Of a stretch of 64,000 nucleotides of DNA, positions 11,801-23,200 are shown in pieces. The translations under genes and the position numbers were made by a program. Below the pieces are notes generated by a model. It was given only the letters and a program-made list of their open reading frames with translations, searched no databases and was not told the DNA's origin. Each line of letters begins with the position of its first letter. Within the stretch, counting starts at the first letter, position 1. Source of the DNA: Phoronis australis (lineage: Eukaryota; Phoronida; Phoronidae); NCBI GenBank assembly GCA_002633005.1, contig NMRA01000736.1, positions 36,790-100,789 of the forward strand, written 5' to 3'.

Positions 11801-13320
11801 ATTCCGATCAAAACAGTCAAATTTGATGTAATCAAGGCATCAAAATGGCTGCCTGTTCTTGTTGGTTGCTAACGACGGGTATAAACGAAGCTGATCACGG
11901 GTGTCAATTGACCAATCAAAATGCGCCTTGTTATCTTCCGTAACTGTTCGGCAGCCAATAAGAATGCACAAAGTAAGGCCTATGAATATATTTCTCAGCC
12001 AAATAAACACAAAAATATCTTTATGTGAATGACAACATGCTGTAGAAGGCACAATACCCTTCAAAACAAGTTTGGTTAAGGTACATCGGTGTTGCAGGGC
12101 AACGTAAATTTTGTGGACATGTTACTCAAAAAAAGTGATTGTGGGCATGGGCCTTATAGCGCAGCACTCTGTGTACCTCTTCGTAAAAGGTCAATAGATT
12201 GTTGCATTCAGTTGATGAAGCGTTAGGCCGCTTAGGACACGCTTTTTAGGTACGACACTGGCTTTCGATAAAATACCAAGACATGGTTACAGTAATGGTA
12301 AAACTTACATGTATAGTTGACCATACTCTGCTTGCATAGTTGATGGATGAAGGGTGGAGGTAGTTACTGAAACATATCTTGTAAAAGAACATTGTCATTT
12401 TGATACATTTTTATACTATCAAGGGAGTTGTGTGTTTTGGGCGATTTAGTCGAACTGCGTACAAAATGCAACTAATAAAAATAGCAATGATTCATACCGG
12501 AAGTGTTACATAGTGAGCGTTTTCAATCAGTTTCATACGGTTGGGTGACGCATTTTCTGTTCTGTTGACTATGTACGTTGGCCGAGACGATACCCGATAT
12601 GGATTCCCAGACCCGATACATAATTTCCCATTTGAATTGAGGAAAACACAATGGCAGGGCAACGGACCAATACGGCGGTCCGTAAAGTTTCTGACTGCGG
12701 ATCCACATTATTGCAATTTTAATAATTTACCCCTTGCGTGAGAGACCCAGCTTCGGAAGGTAAATTGTAATCTCTACACTGTACGTAGACCCTATAGGCA
12801 CCGCACTTACATCGTGCTATAATCCTTGAATGACAAGTTTTGGACTTGAATAACTGTGAATTTTACTATACGTCACGCTCAATAGAGGGTGCCTGCCATA
12901 AGAGCATGAACATGGCGGCGACCATAACGAAGCTCAAAAGTGTGTTTTGGCCGCAGTAAGCGTGTAGACCTCAATCAAGCGCGGCTTACAGTGGAAATAC
13001 CCGTGCAATGTGTGCAGTACGAAAAAAAGATGGTTTACAGTGTGATTCGTGTGACTTGTGAAGTCGTGGCTAAAATGTTTGATGCATTCAAACTTTCAAA
13101 ACAACGGAATGAACTACTTGGAAATTTAGATGCAAGTTGGTTTCGTTTTACAGGCCACTACCCGCATTGTCCGTTATGCGTCACCAACTATTCCGTTTCC
13201 TCGAAGCAATTTTGGATTCAGGCCTTTCTGCTTAAAGACGGGATTATAGCTGGCGATAAGTTCTTTTAGGGTTGTCGAATACTGAAGGGCAGCACTTGAC
13301 GCAAATATTGTACGAGGCCC
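8873..13320. other. AT-rich intergenic region, no gene recognised
   Basis: The region holds many A/T runs and short frames only. The longest, 12940-13269 (+, 109 codons), resembles nothing I know, and the Met codon at 12913 reaches a stop after 15 codons. The only clear structure is the CAGAAA microsatellite at 9975-10016. Confidence 0.5.
9975..10016. repeat. CAGAAA microsatellite
   Basis: About five to six copies of the hexamer CAGAAA, ending in irregular AGAAA units. Confidence 0.9.
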
Positions 13321-13326
13321 ACGCTT

Positions 13327-14440
13327 ATGGATCTCAGCAAAGCGTTTGACTCTCTTCTCAGTCGACCTCTTATCGCCAAACTGTGGTGCTATGGATTGTC
13401 ATACTCGGTCTGCTCATACATATTGTCATATAGTACGTAACTACCTCAACCTAGGCACCGTATTTATTATGTCTGGCATTTGTATTGAGTGGTTACCACT
13501 GGAGAAAAGTGTCCCACAAAGGCCAGTCGTGGAATCTGTTCTTTAGAACATTTTTATGTTTCATCTATTATTTTGTAAATTATTTTATTTTATTTTTTTA
13601 CAATCTCAGCACGTGCTCACAATCTATGCGGGTGATAATATCTTTTATTATACAGCGTACACAGGTGATGATACGGTCGTGAAATACCTGTAACTGTTAC
13701 CACACCGTGAAATATGTCAGAACTACATTTCCGTATTTTTCACTGGCGAAGATAACCCTGCTGAAGCCACATGCATTACGGTATTTGGCTGGAAAATCTA
13801 TAAGAGTAACGCTAGTTCATTTAGCTCACCTGTATTTATAATATCACTCACGTCTCACAATTCTGTACAGGTGTTAGTGCCACCAAGACTTGGATAAACA
13901 CCTTACCAATGACAACTGAACCAAATATACGTGTGTATAGAATAAATCATAAACACATCAATCAAATACCATCTAAAATTTTAATTCAACAAACTTGATG
14001 AGAATTAAGGTGCGCAAACACACGCAACCTAAGCGATACCCAGACCTCATTTGGTTAACTAGTTGTAAATTAGTCGTTGCTATGGTAAGTATATCACTAC
14101 GCCAAACACAAAAATCATAACAACCGGGTCCCAAAGGTGTTTTATTTAGTCAATAAAAGAAAATAATAATAATACCTAGAGCTGTTCCTTGTCAGCCTGT
14201 GGTGTGAGATTTTGGAATGTACTGCCAAGCAGTGCCAGAGAATTCGACAAGCAAATTCAAAACATCTTAATATTGAAACAGGACCGCACTGCAAATGTTC
14301 AAAAATCACACTTGCGATGCGCTTTTTTAATTGTTTATTTATCCGAGTAGTATGTACTGTTTTTAAATATTTTCTCTGTTTTAAATCATACTAGCCCCTT
14401 GGCTAAAGTTTGTCTGCTTTATAAATGAATTGAAATGAAC
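13327..14440 (+). mobile_element. decayed non-LTR retrotransposon (LINE), 3' half
   Basis: At 13327 the frame reads MDLSKAFDSLLSRPLIAKL, the classic reverse-transcriptase block of LINEs, followed by a degraded continuation with stops. At 14192-14260 a second piece reads SACGVRFWNVLPSS, the C-terminal tail motif (VRFWN.LP) of CR1/L2-like elements. The 3' end near 14421-14440 has the short ATAAATGAATTGAAATGAA-type tail typical of such elements. The catalytic YADD box is not visible. The copy is dead. Confidence 0.7.
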
Positions 14441-15094
14441 TGACGTCGGCAAAATGAGCTAATAAGCGAACACAACAGCGACTCACTGTGTTTGACTTGC
14501 CAACAGCGTCACTCTTCCGGTTTGAAGAATTGTTGATTTGATTTTTCAAAAAAAAATCAATTTAGAAATATTCACTTAACGAGTTCATGTCCATTAGCAT
14601 GTGACATATGCATGAAGTACGATGCACACGATGCCGCTTGTACCAGGTCTGGGTTACGCCTATCTTCAAACATGTTTTCCCGACACCATGAAAGCAAAAT
14701 ACAACACCAATGGCCACCCAGTGTACAACATTTTTGCAACAGGCCATACATTAAAGGGACACGCTAATGTGTTTCACAATGCTCATATTGACACATATAC
14801 AACCAGGTGTTTCGTTTTACACAGATATACATGTAGTCATTGAACTTAATTCTTTGGATCTGAAAATAATCAACAGTTAGCGGAAACTGCGTCGAGTCAC
14901 TCATATATAACAGCCCTAGACAAACCTAAGAATTAGCCAAACGACAGCAATTCTGACACTCTTATTATTTTACTTTTTCGGAAGTGTAAAAAAATGCTTA
15001 CAGCTCAAATATCTGCATGAATCGAGTTAAGATTTATGGATGAGCAGTAGTGTTTAAACCCTATGGCAAAATATATCTGAAGAAGGACCAAACA
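14441..15094. other. short intergenic stretch
   Basis: No gene is recognised. It includes two opposing short frames around 14562-14843 without known motifs. The outer end of the long-inverted-repeat element may lie in its last part. Confidence 0.4.
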
Positions 15095-15590
15095 AGACGC
15101 ATTTCTGGAAAATGTGCATGTTAGAGGCATTTTTTAGTAAAAGTGGAGAACCTATCTTTTTAGCATAATTATGGTGTGCTGATTTCGATTATGCCTGTTC
15201 CCAAGCTGGATTTTGAGTTTTTGACCATCTAATTTTCATAAACAAAATGGCCGCCAAACCAACAAGATAAGAAACATTCGTAAGACCAGGAGTAAGATAT
15301 GTGACGAATAATTAGGAATTTTTTGCTAAAAAACATAGTATAAGTTTGTTTAGATCACTTAAATTTAAGAGCATATTAATGAACGTCATTAAATTCCCAA
15401 TTATGCTAATTAGTTTCCGCCATTACCAAAAAATTCAAATTTCGTTGTAACTTTATCAATTTGCAGGCAAACATGACAAATAAGGTGTCTATACCTATGT
15501 TTTGAAGGTCTAGAAAAATCGTTATGACACATGTGAAGCTTTTTATTTCATCTTCACTAAGTTACAAATGCTCATTAATAAAGTTTGAGA
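15095..15590 (+). repeat. left long terminal inverted repeat
   Basis: This is the outer arm of the 4-kb element. It is recognised by alignment by eye to the complement of 18580-19092; the best blocks are 15130-15150, 15200-15260 and 15405-15435. Confidence 0.7.
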
Positions 15591-15649
15591 ATTAAATTAG
15601 AAATCATGATTATCAATGCCTTTTGCGAACATTCAATTTTTTAGATAAG

Positions 15650-18330
15650 ACATCAAAGTATTGTAAACATAACATGACTTTTAAATACTGTTGTAAAGAT
15701 ATGCATGGCCATATCGTCCCATTTTGGACAGGAACATGCCGTCCTCATAGTCGACCAAGCACTCTGCAGCAGAGTAGTAGAGCTTACGTGGTCGGTCCCA
15801 GAATATCAAAATATGTTAATACAGTACATCGTTTAGTGGTTCTTCACGTATCAATGAAATGTATCAAGGCCATAGAAGATGACATGAGTGATTCCAGAAT
15901 AGCTGAGGTGTGTATAGAGAGTGCAGTACTTGGTCACGACCTATGGAACTGGTCCTCAGTGGAAAGTCGTACAGCAAAGTTACGGTATGAGGGCACACAA
16001 ACTGTCTTTGCAAGCTCAGTGGCATCTCCTGCATGCGCCAAGCTTTCTCTCGTTTATTGCAGAAGCAACTGTCATGCTTGTATTACCAGTATGTCTGCAG
16101 ATGATGATCCACAGAAAATTCCGGAGTTTTTAACATTTCTCAGTTAGGATAAGTTCAAGAAACTCCTGGGCATTTTGTCAACAGTAGTTCTGATGATGTG
16201 AATTTCAGCTTCTGGTGGAGTTACATGTACATGGTTCCAATATTGTTAAAGTACATGCTCTCAACGGGATGGTATTTTGGAACTGCATCTCTATTCATTT
16301 ACTCTCGTGCTGCCCCACCGAATTATGCCCGAGTTGGATGCGGTCTTTTTAGCCGAGATGCATCAGCTTCCTCAGTCTGTTTGGTCAGAGTTTCAAGCAG
16401 GAAATTTTGTAGTCAAGCGATCTCCTCATATGCTCTGTCAGGTAGATTCTGACCAGTGGGTAAATAGGGCAGGCAAAAAGGAGGTGGTATCATCGGTAAT
16501 ACCAAAACCTCGTCAGCTCTATGGAGGTGGACACTCTCATTTAATCTGAAATCTCATATAGCTGAACAAACTTATTGCTGTGGGAGTACATAGTTTCATA
16601 ACGAAGTCACGAGGCAACTGTCTAGAGTTCCCTTCTTTACGCATTCCATATCGATTGAAGGTCTTCTCGTCTGCAAGGCCTTAGCTGCCACAAAACCTTG
16701 CAACAAAAGACCTAGTAACAGCACTAATCCAAGAGTCACTTTTACATGCCAAGGAACTTGGACACGAACAAATTAAGAAATATGTTCGAGACCGATTATC
16801 AGTGAGCAATGCGATAATTCAGAGTTTCAGACGTGTCAATTCACGCGCCTATGCGCAAAAATAATGCCCCAACATTTGCCAACTTATATGATGCGGTGAA
16901 GCAAACCAAAGACAAAGACAAGAAAATAGTTCTTAAGGCAGAGAGAGATATACTTCGCTGCCTAGCTACGGCTTATGAGGCGGGTCGGCCAGTTGATTTG
17001 CCGTCTTTGCTCAAACGCGAGCTTCTTCCAGTCCATGTTTTCTTACAGAAACGAGTGGCACATTGCGCACTGCAGATAAATCTTCACTTGCCGAAGTATT
17101 AATAGTTAACACATCGACTGTCCTAAAAGAATTCAACTTCATGGCTCGCCCGCTTGCCTCGTTTTTGATGGCGAAGCATTGCTGTTAGCTCTTGGGAAGC
17201 CTGATGGTGATGTGACCTTCGAGAACCTGGCTGATTCATTCATGAAACAGTGCTAAACACAGGATTTCGATATCATAAAACTGACATTGTATTTGACAGA
17301 TACAGACAAGAAACTATGAAGTACTCCTTAGTAAAGGAATACAGCAAATCAGGTGATTTTTGGAAGGCCGTGGTGTACCTCTTCCTCGAAATTGGTCAAA
17401 TTTTCGGGAACTGGCTGAGAATAAAGCAGACCTAGCACATTTATTGTCAGAGGAACTGTGTTTGTAGACGCCTGAAGATAAAGAGGTTATGGTTGCAGGA
17501 GGTTCAAAGATGAGCTGGAAGTCAATTAAATCATCTAAGGATATGACTGATTTGAGGTCTCTGAAATCTGCACATGAAGAAGCAGATGCAAGACTGGTAC
17601 TGCATGTTGTCCACAGTCAGTCGTATTTTCCAGGGACACCCGATGTTCTACTGCATCTGGTATCGCACTTCCAGCAAATGCAAAGTGAGCACAGCTGAAT
17701 GATGTCAGGCACATCAAAGAAATGACGATATATACGTATTGAAGCACTTTTCAACAAACTATTAAGAGACTCAGCAACATCCTTGTTTGCTTTTCATGCT
17801 GTGACCGGGTTTGGAACCAACTCGTACTTTTTTGCCAATCTCATGAAACAATCATCATGGAAGGTGTTCCCAGAGCATCACAGATTGCTTAAAAACCCCT
17901 GCATTGGTTAACTCACTGAGTAAATTACGATGGCTTCAGAATTATTTGTCTGCAGACTATACGACTTGACCAGAACAGTCCTGTAGATGTAGCACGCCAT
18001 TTACTATTCTCCAAGCCCGTGAACCCAGAAGTCCTTCCCCCCAACGCTTAATGCCCGCCGTTTCCATCTGATGAGAGTGCACTACCAGGTCAAGGTATGG
18101 CGAAATGATCACTGTTCCATACCTGAGCTCCCAGCACCCTCTGATATGGGAGGGACACACAAACTTATGCTTGCAGCTCATACTGATGACACATAGTTCT
18201 ATCCCAGACAGCTGCCTAGAGATGGTATTCTGTGCATGCCAGATATAACGCAATAGCAGACAATGCAAATGCAAGAAATATGGATTTCAATGCATATAAT
18301 TATGCTCATGCCAGCAGCACAATGATGATC
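15650..18330 (+). pseudogene. relic of a transposon-associated protein with FEN/XPG-like motifs and Cys-rich tail
   Basis: Pieces in order, across shifting frames: SYGMRAHKLSLQA (about 15978), a FWWSYMYMVPILL block (about 16208), MPELDAVFLAEMHQLP and FVVKRS (16325-16425), NNAPTFANLYDAVKQTKD (about 16860), FDGEALLLALGKPDG (about 17163), HEEADARLVLH (17573), a PDVLLHLVSHF block (about 17640), VTGFGTNSYFFANL followed by SSWKVF.EHH.LLKN (17801-17893), LFSKPVNPEVLPP (about 18008), KVWRNDHC.IPELPAP (about 18094) and a Cys-rich tail (18215-18330). I recognise this order from long uncharacterised proteins common in cnidarian and other marine invertebrate genomes, some labelled as CXC (tesmin-like). 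HEEADxR, xxDTDVL and VTGCDT resemble acidic and helix-hairpin motifs of flap nucleases; that link is inference. Here the last two motifs are altered. Confidence 0.65.
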
Positions 18331-18579
18331 AGATTCCTTGTATGCAAACAGTTTGATTTGCCTGGCTCTAGGCATGTTAAAAAGTACTAAAACTAAAAAG
18401 TGAATGCTAAAACTGTGTTCAACAGGCCTGAAAACAATTCATGCAACTGGGAATATAATGTCTTCAATAACAATAACTATGATTTTTTATGAATGAAAGA
18501 TAACGGTATAGTGTAAACATTTGTCCTATTTTCCATCAAAATAGTGACACCTTGCTTGACGACCATTGCAGATTCACTA

Positions 18580-19092
18580 TTTTTTCCACATTATGTAAGT
18601 ATACATCTATAACCCAATAAATATGAAATAAATTGCTCCAAAAATGTCTTTAGCATGTTTGTTGACCATGAAAATATAAGTATTAACACCTCATTTTTCA
18701 AGTTCTCCTGCAGGAACACAAACTTAAGACGCAAATTACATCGTATGGTAATGGCGGCACCTAATTTGCATAATTAGTTTTCAGAGTTGCATTTTTTAGT
18801 ATTCATAAGTGATTTATTGCTCAAGAAGTATTTATAAGAAGTGTACAGATGAGACATTTCACCATTTTAAATGGTATATGGTGATTTCTATTATAAAAAT
18901 ACATCTGAACTTGACAATTTGGCCGCCATTTTGTTTATGCAAATTAGATGGTCAAAAATGCAAAATTCGGCTTGGGAACAGGGTTAGTTGAATTCGCCAT
19001 ATCTTGATTGTGTGAAAAAGTCTTGTTCCCAACTTTTACTAAAAAATGCTTCTAGAACCTTATACAGGGCTCTTTTCAGGAAATGCGTCTAG
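18580..19092 (-). repeat. right long terminal inverted repeat
   Basis: This is the complementary partner of 15095-15590. The best-preserved blocks lie at 18740-18775, 18915-18985 and 19033-19090. Confidence 0.7.
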
Positions 19093-20119
19093 ACTAAAGC
19101 AGTAAAATGTTTCACTCGACTTTTAAAAAGTTTTGCTCCAAAAACTCACCAGTTTTTGTTCGGAAGTATCCCTTCGTCATGTGAAGTAATAGTTGGAAAT
19201 ACAGATGCAATAGTTTTAACATTTAAACACATTCTCTGGTGTAATTGGGAGTGGAATTGTGTGTGAACACAAAAACCTTACAGGACATGGTAGATATCAG
19301 TCATTCAGATGTACATGTTTAGAAATCCATGCTATGGTACAATACGTTACATATACTGTACATGTATGGCGAGACTTGGTCGAGAATTACATTCCAAGCA
19401 ACCCGTTTACTCCAATGACAGTAATTGAAGAGCTAATATACATACACAGTTGCTTTGAAAAAGTTGAAGATATTTCTTGTCGTTGAAATTCGCCGAAATC
19501 TCAAAGCACTGACATCTCCAGTTCAATTTCTAGTCGTTTAGTTTTTTTTTTTCGTTTTATTTTCTGTGACAAAGCTGGGCAAATTTTGATGAAAATTATC
19601 ATCTTGCTTTGAAATTGTACCGGCATTACAGCGTGTTATCTACTAAAACCTCTTGTAAATCAATAGCTTTTTCGATATTGTCAAATTGATTTCACATGAC
19701 AGTATCTTCCACAGTGTAAACTGCTGTGTTTTTAAAACCACCGTTTTCGCAGCCACGTAATCCTTGATTTCCTGAAACCAAAAATGGGACAGAACAATCT
19801 CCCTTCACTTGAATCGAAACTTCAAAATTCCATTTCAGAAATAAATTGATTGCGATTCTTTCATTAAAACCTTTTTTAGGAAATCTTTGCAATTCCAAGA
19901 GTACATGTAAGTGCATTCAATACGTGACCAATGTTGACCTTGCCAAGGGGTAACTACATGACCCATGCAAGCGCAAACCAACTATTTAGGCTACCAAAGC
20001 TTATCAACAAAGCGTGAACAAAATGTACATGTATATTAATTTTGGCTTACGTCTGAATTCAATTTAATAGCGTAGGTTGTATGTTGCTAAACTTCTTTAC
20101 GTGTTTAAAACGATGAATC
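19093..20119. other. intergenic, nothing recognised
   Basis: This 1-kb stretch lies between the transposon and the ammonium transporter's 3' end. Short frames only; several TACATGTA copies. Confidence 0.5.
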
Positions 20120-20286
20120 TTATTCTGTACACCTCACGTCCAGCATGCGGGGTATTGGCCTACCGTTTGGATATATATGCGTAGCAGATTCCGTGTATTT
20201 GCTGGGACCGCCTCCATAACCACCCCATCCGTCTCCATAAGACTGGTAAGGGTAGGCCGGTTCTCCGTGTTTAGGGATGTCTAGCC
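20120..20286 (-). CDS. AMT: AMT last exon (cytoplasmic C-tail)
   Basis: Acceptor CTTCTAG lies at 20293-20287. The frame continues from EIEEKG into [14 protein letters not shown], the conserved C-terminal GLD..HG..AY motif that regulates AMT trimers, then a Gly/Tyr-rich tail ([14 protein letters not shown]) and stop TAA (20122-20120). Confidence 0.92.
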
Positions 20287-23200
20287 CTAGAAGAATAGGA
20301 ATGTGGATGTATCACTTTTGCAACAACAGATTAGGTTATAGACTATATATCCAAAACCAAAGCGTTTTTTCACGCGAACAGATGAACATTGTTTTAAGAT
20401 GCATGGTTCATTTCAGAAAAATGTGTCTGTGGGTCAATTGACCCACAACGCCTCAAGTCTATGGGTCAGTATTGAACACCCATAGGTCATCAATTTGTGT
20501 CGGTTATTCATGAATTCGCGGCTTTTCTTCATCTTTTTATGCCTCAGATTTGCCATTTTTTGAAAAGTTGCCAAGATAACTTATTGAAAGACTACAGTTA
20601 TGCATCCAGGAATTAATACGCGTCGCAAAATGCTGCCTACACACCAGGCCAACGAGCACTACCCGCGCATGCGTGGAAAAAGGTCACTATAATATAATTT
20701 CCACTGGAAACTCGTACATCGTAATGCCCGGCATTTTACTGCTAAAAGAGGGCAACGAGAAGCTTTATGTCAATCTCTACCATTCTTAAATTTCAACCGA
20801 CAGTTACACTAATTACATGTATACATGTACATATACCCCGCTGGACAAGACGCTGTCGGACGCTAATATACAAGTATTCCGTGAAAAAAAGAAACAAAAA
20901 TCTTTTTAAGTGTGGTGGGTTGGGCTATTGTCTGATAGCACGAGTCACTATTTAAATTCTGATGTTCATAGGCTAGTCATCGATAGGCAAATGCCCACGC
21001 GGGTTCTCTGGGGTCCGCATGTTTTGAATCAAGACCCCCTATCGCTTACGTTGTTTTTGTTTTTGTTGCTTTGCTCATTTGTTATAATCAGGTGCTTTAC
21101 AATTGATACATAATAATGCCCGCGATATGACAACACAAGCGTGAGTAACGCAGCTGTGGACTCGAGATGTACAAACCTTGTGCATCAATGAATTTTTTGC
21201 GCCAATGACGAGGGGCGCGGCATAAAATACATGTATATCCATGAGACCAGCATCTCGAAATTCAGGCATTAAGAAAACGAAACATTAATACAGTAATGTA
21301 TAAACATCCACCCAACATATTGAACGGTGTACATGCGCACACCCACCGTTAAATATAGCGAGGGACGAAATTCTGACGATGCGGACCTTTTACGAAAAAA
21401 AAACGGGGTACCACTCTTCAGAGCTATTATATGATTTGTGCATTTGTACCTTTTTAGGAGACTTTTGTCTCGTTTTCTCGGACTTTTTATTTCTCTGGGC
21501 GGACGTTTTTGCCCACTTCGCCAAATGGAGGGGGAGGGGGGGGCTCGTTGGAGTCCCCGATCCCCCCTGGGTGTACATGTATAAGAATGCATTGCGTACG
21601 CGACAGTGCTGTCGGTTGGCAGACTTCGTGCATATTCTTTGAAACACATGTCGTGATCTGTTGTTCTTTGGAGGATTGACAGATATAGCGAGAGTTTAAA
21701 GAATGCTGTCAGTCAACAATATGGTTGTGTATTCAATGAATTCTTTCTACAAGAAGGGCTTTTGCCAAACTAAACAAGCCAAGCTTTAAGGAATTTTTGC
21801 ATGCATAACATGCTGATTGAATCCTTTTTAAGGAACCTATTTACACTCACCTTTTTCTTCGATTTCTTTGCTGACCCGTAATATTTTAAATACGCTCATC
21901 AATCCGAACATTATAATACATATGACCGCACTCCATCCGGCAATCGCCAAACAACCCAACAGGTTCATGCCGAGAGATTTAAACGACTCCGACGAGAAGG
22001 TGTATAGAATACCCGTGTTGCGCTTGAAGATAGGCACACTGAGTACACCCCAAAAGCCGGACCCCGCGTGTACTATAACGAAATATAGCATATATTAAAG
22101 CCTAAGACCGTGATTAAAAGATATCAGTTCATTTACATTCACCAAATTATTGCACAAAAGTTTCGTCAGTCAAAANNNNNNNNNNNNNNNNNNNNNNNNN
22201 NNNNNNNNNNNNNNNNNNNNNNNNNNNNNNNNNNNNNNNNNNNNNNNNNNNNNNNNNNNNNNNNNNNNNNNNNNNNNNNNNNNNNNNNNNNNNNNNNNNN
22301 NNNNNNNNNNNNNNNNNNNNNNNNNNNNNNNNNNNNNNNNNNNNNNNNNNNNNNNNNNNNNNNNNNNNNNNNNNNNNNNNNNNNNNNNNNNNNNNNNNNN
22401 NNNNNNNNNNNNNNNNNNNNNNNNNNNNNNNNNNNNNNNNNNNNNNNNNNNNNNNNNNNNNNNNNNNNNNNNNNNNNNNNNNNNNNNNNNNNNNNNNNNN
22501 NNNNNNNNNNNNNNNNNNNNNNNNNNNNNNNNNNNNNNNNNNNNNNNNNNNNNNNNNNNNNNNNNNNNNNNNNNNNNNNNNNNNNNNNNNNNNNNNNNNN
22601 NNNNNNNNNNNNNNNNNNNNNNNNNNNNNNNNNNNNNNNNNNNNNNNNNNNNNNNNNNNNNNNNNNNNNNNNNNNNNNNNNNNNNNNNNNNNNNNNNNNN
22701 NNNNNNNNNNNNNNNNNNNNNNNNNNNNNNNNNNNNNNNNNNNNNNNNNNNNNNNNNNNNNNNNNNNNNNNNNNNNNNNNNNNNNNNNNNNNNNNNNNNN
22801 NNNNNNNNNNNNNNNNNNNNNNNNNNNNNNNNNNNNNNNNNNNNNNNNNNNNNNNNNNNNNNNNNNNNNNNNNNNNNNNNNNNNNNNNNNNNNNNNNNNN
22901 NNNNNNNNNNNNNNNNNNNNNGAGATAATAGTTTTCATCTTAAATCTTCTTATTCTTCACCTTATTAACCCGCCGTATCACTGTATGTTATGGCCGCCAT
23001 TCTACCTCTACAATTCCTGGCAACAGGCGCATTGTAATCCCTTGTCGGCGAGTCATAACAAGCGACGAAAGCAGTTGTGGGAAAAGTCGTGTGAGAAGTT
23101 TGTGCTGCCCTTATTTCGGTATGTGTGCCTACGTTTTGTAGGGTTTCCAAAAGACGAGGAGTGGAGGGAAGTTAAAAAAAGTTCGCTTCACTGCCACGTA

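Larger units (their letters stand above)
15095..19092 (+). mobile_element. 4-kb element with long diverged terminal inverted repeats and a nuclease-like protein relic
   Basis: The segment 15095-15590 is matched in inverted orientation by 18580-19092. Shared landmarks are GGCCGCCATTTTGTTTATG, AGATGGTCAAAAA, CAGCTTGGGAACAGG/CGGCTTGGGAACAGG, CTTTTACTAAAAAATGC, AAATGCGTCT and TGGTAATGGCGG. Between the arms, on the + strand, are continuous remains of a single long protein (15650-18330). The structure is that of a DNA transposon with roughly 500-bp inverted ends. The arms are diverged by eye and the reading frame is broken many times, so the copy is old and inactive. The true termini may lie somewhat further out; I could not find a target duplication. 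Confidence 0.7.

Noticed and set aside
12940-13269. 109-codon open frame on the + strand
   Set aside because: No motif, no family resemblance and no splice partners; its length is expected by chance in this much sequence.
22110-22968. Three open frames of about 270 codons
   Set aside because: They are made almost entirely of undetermined bases in the assembly gap.
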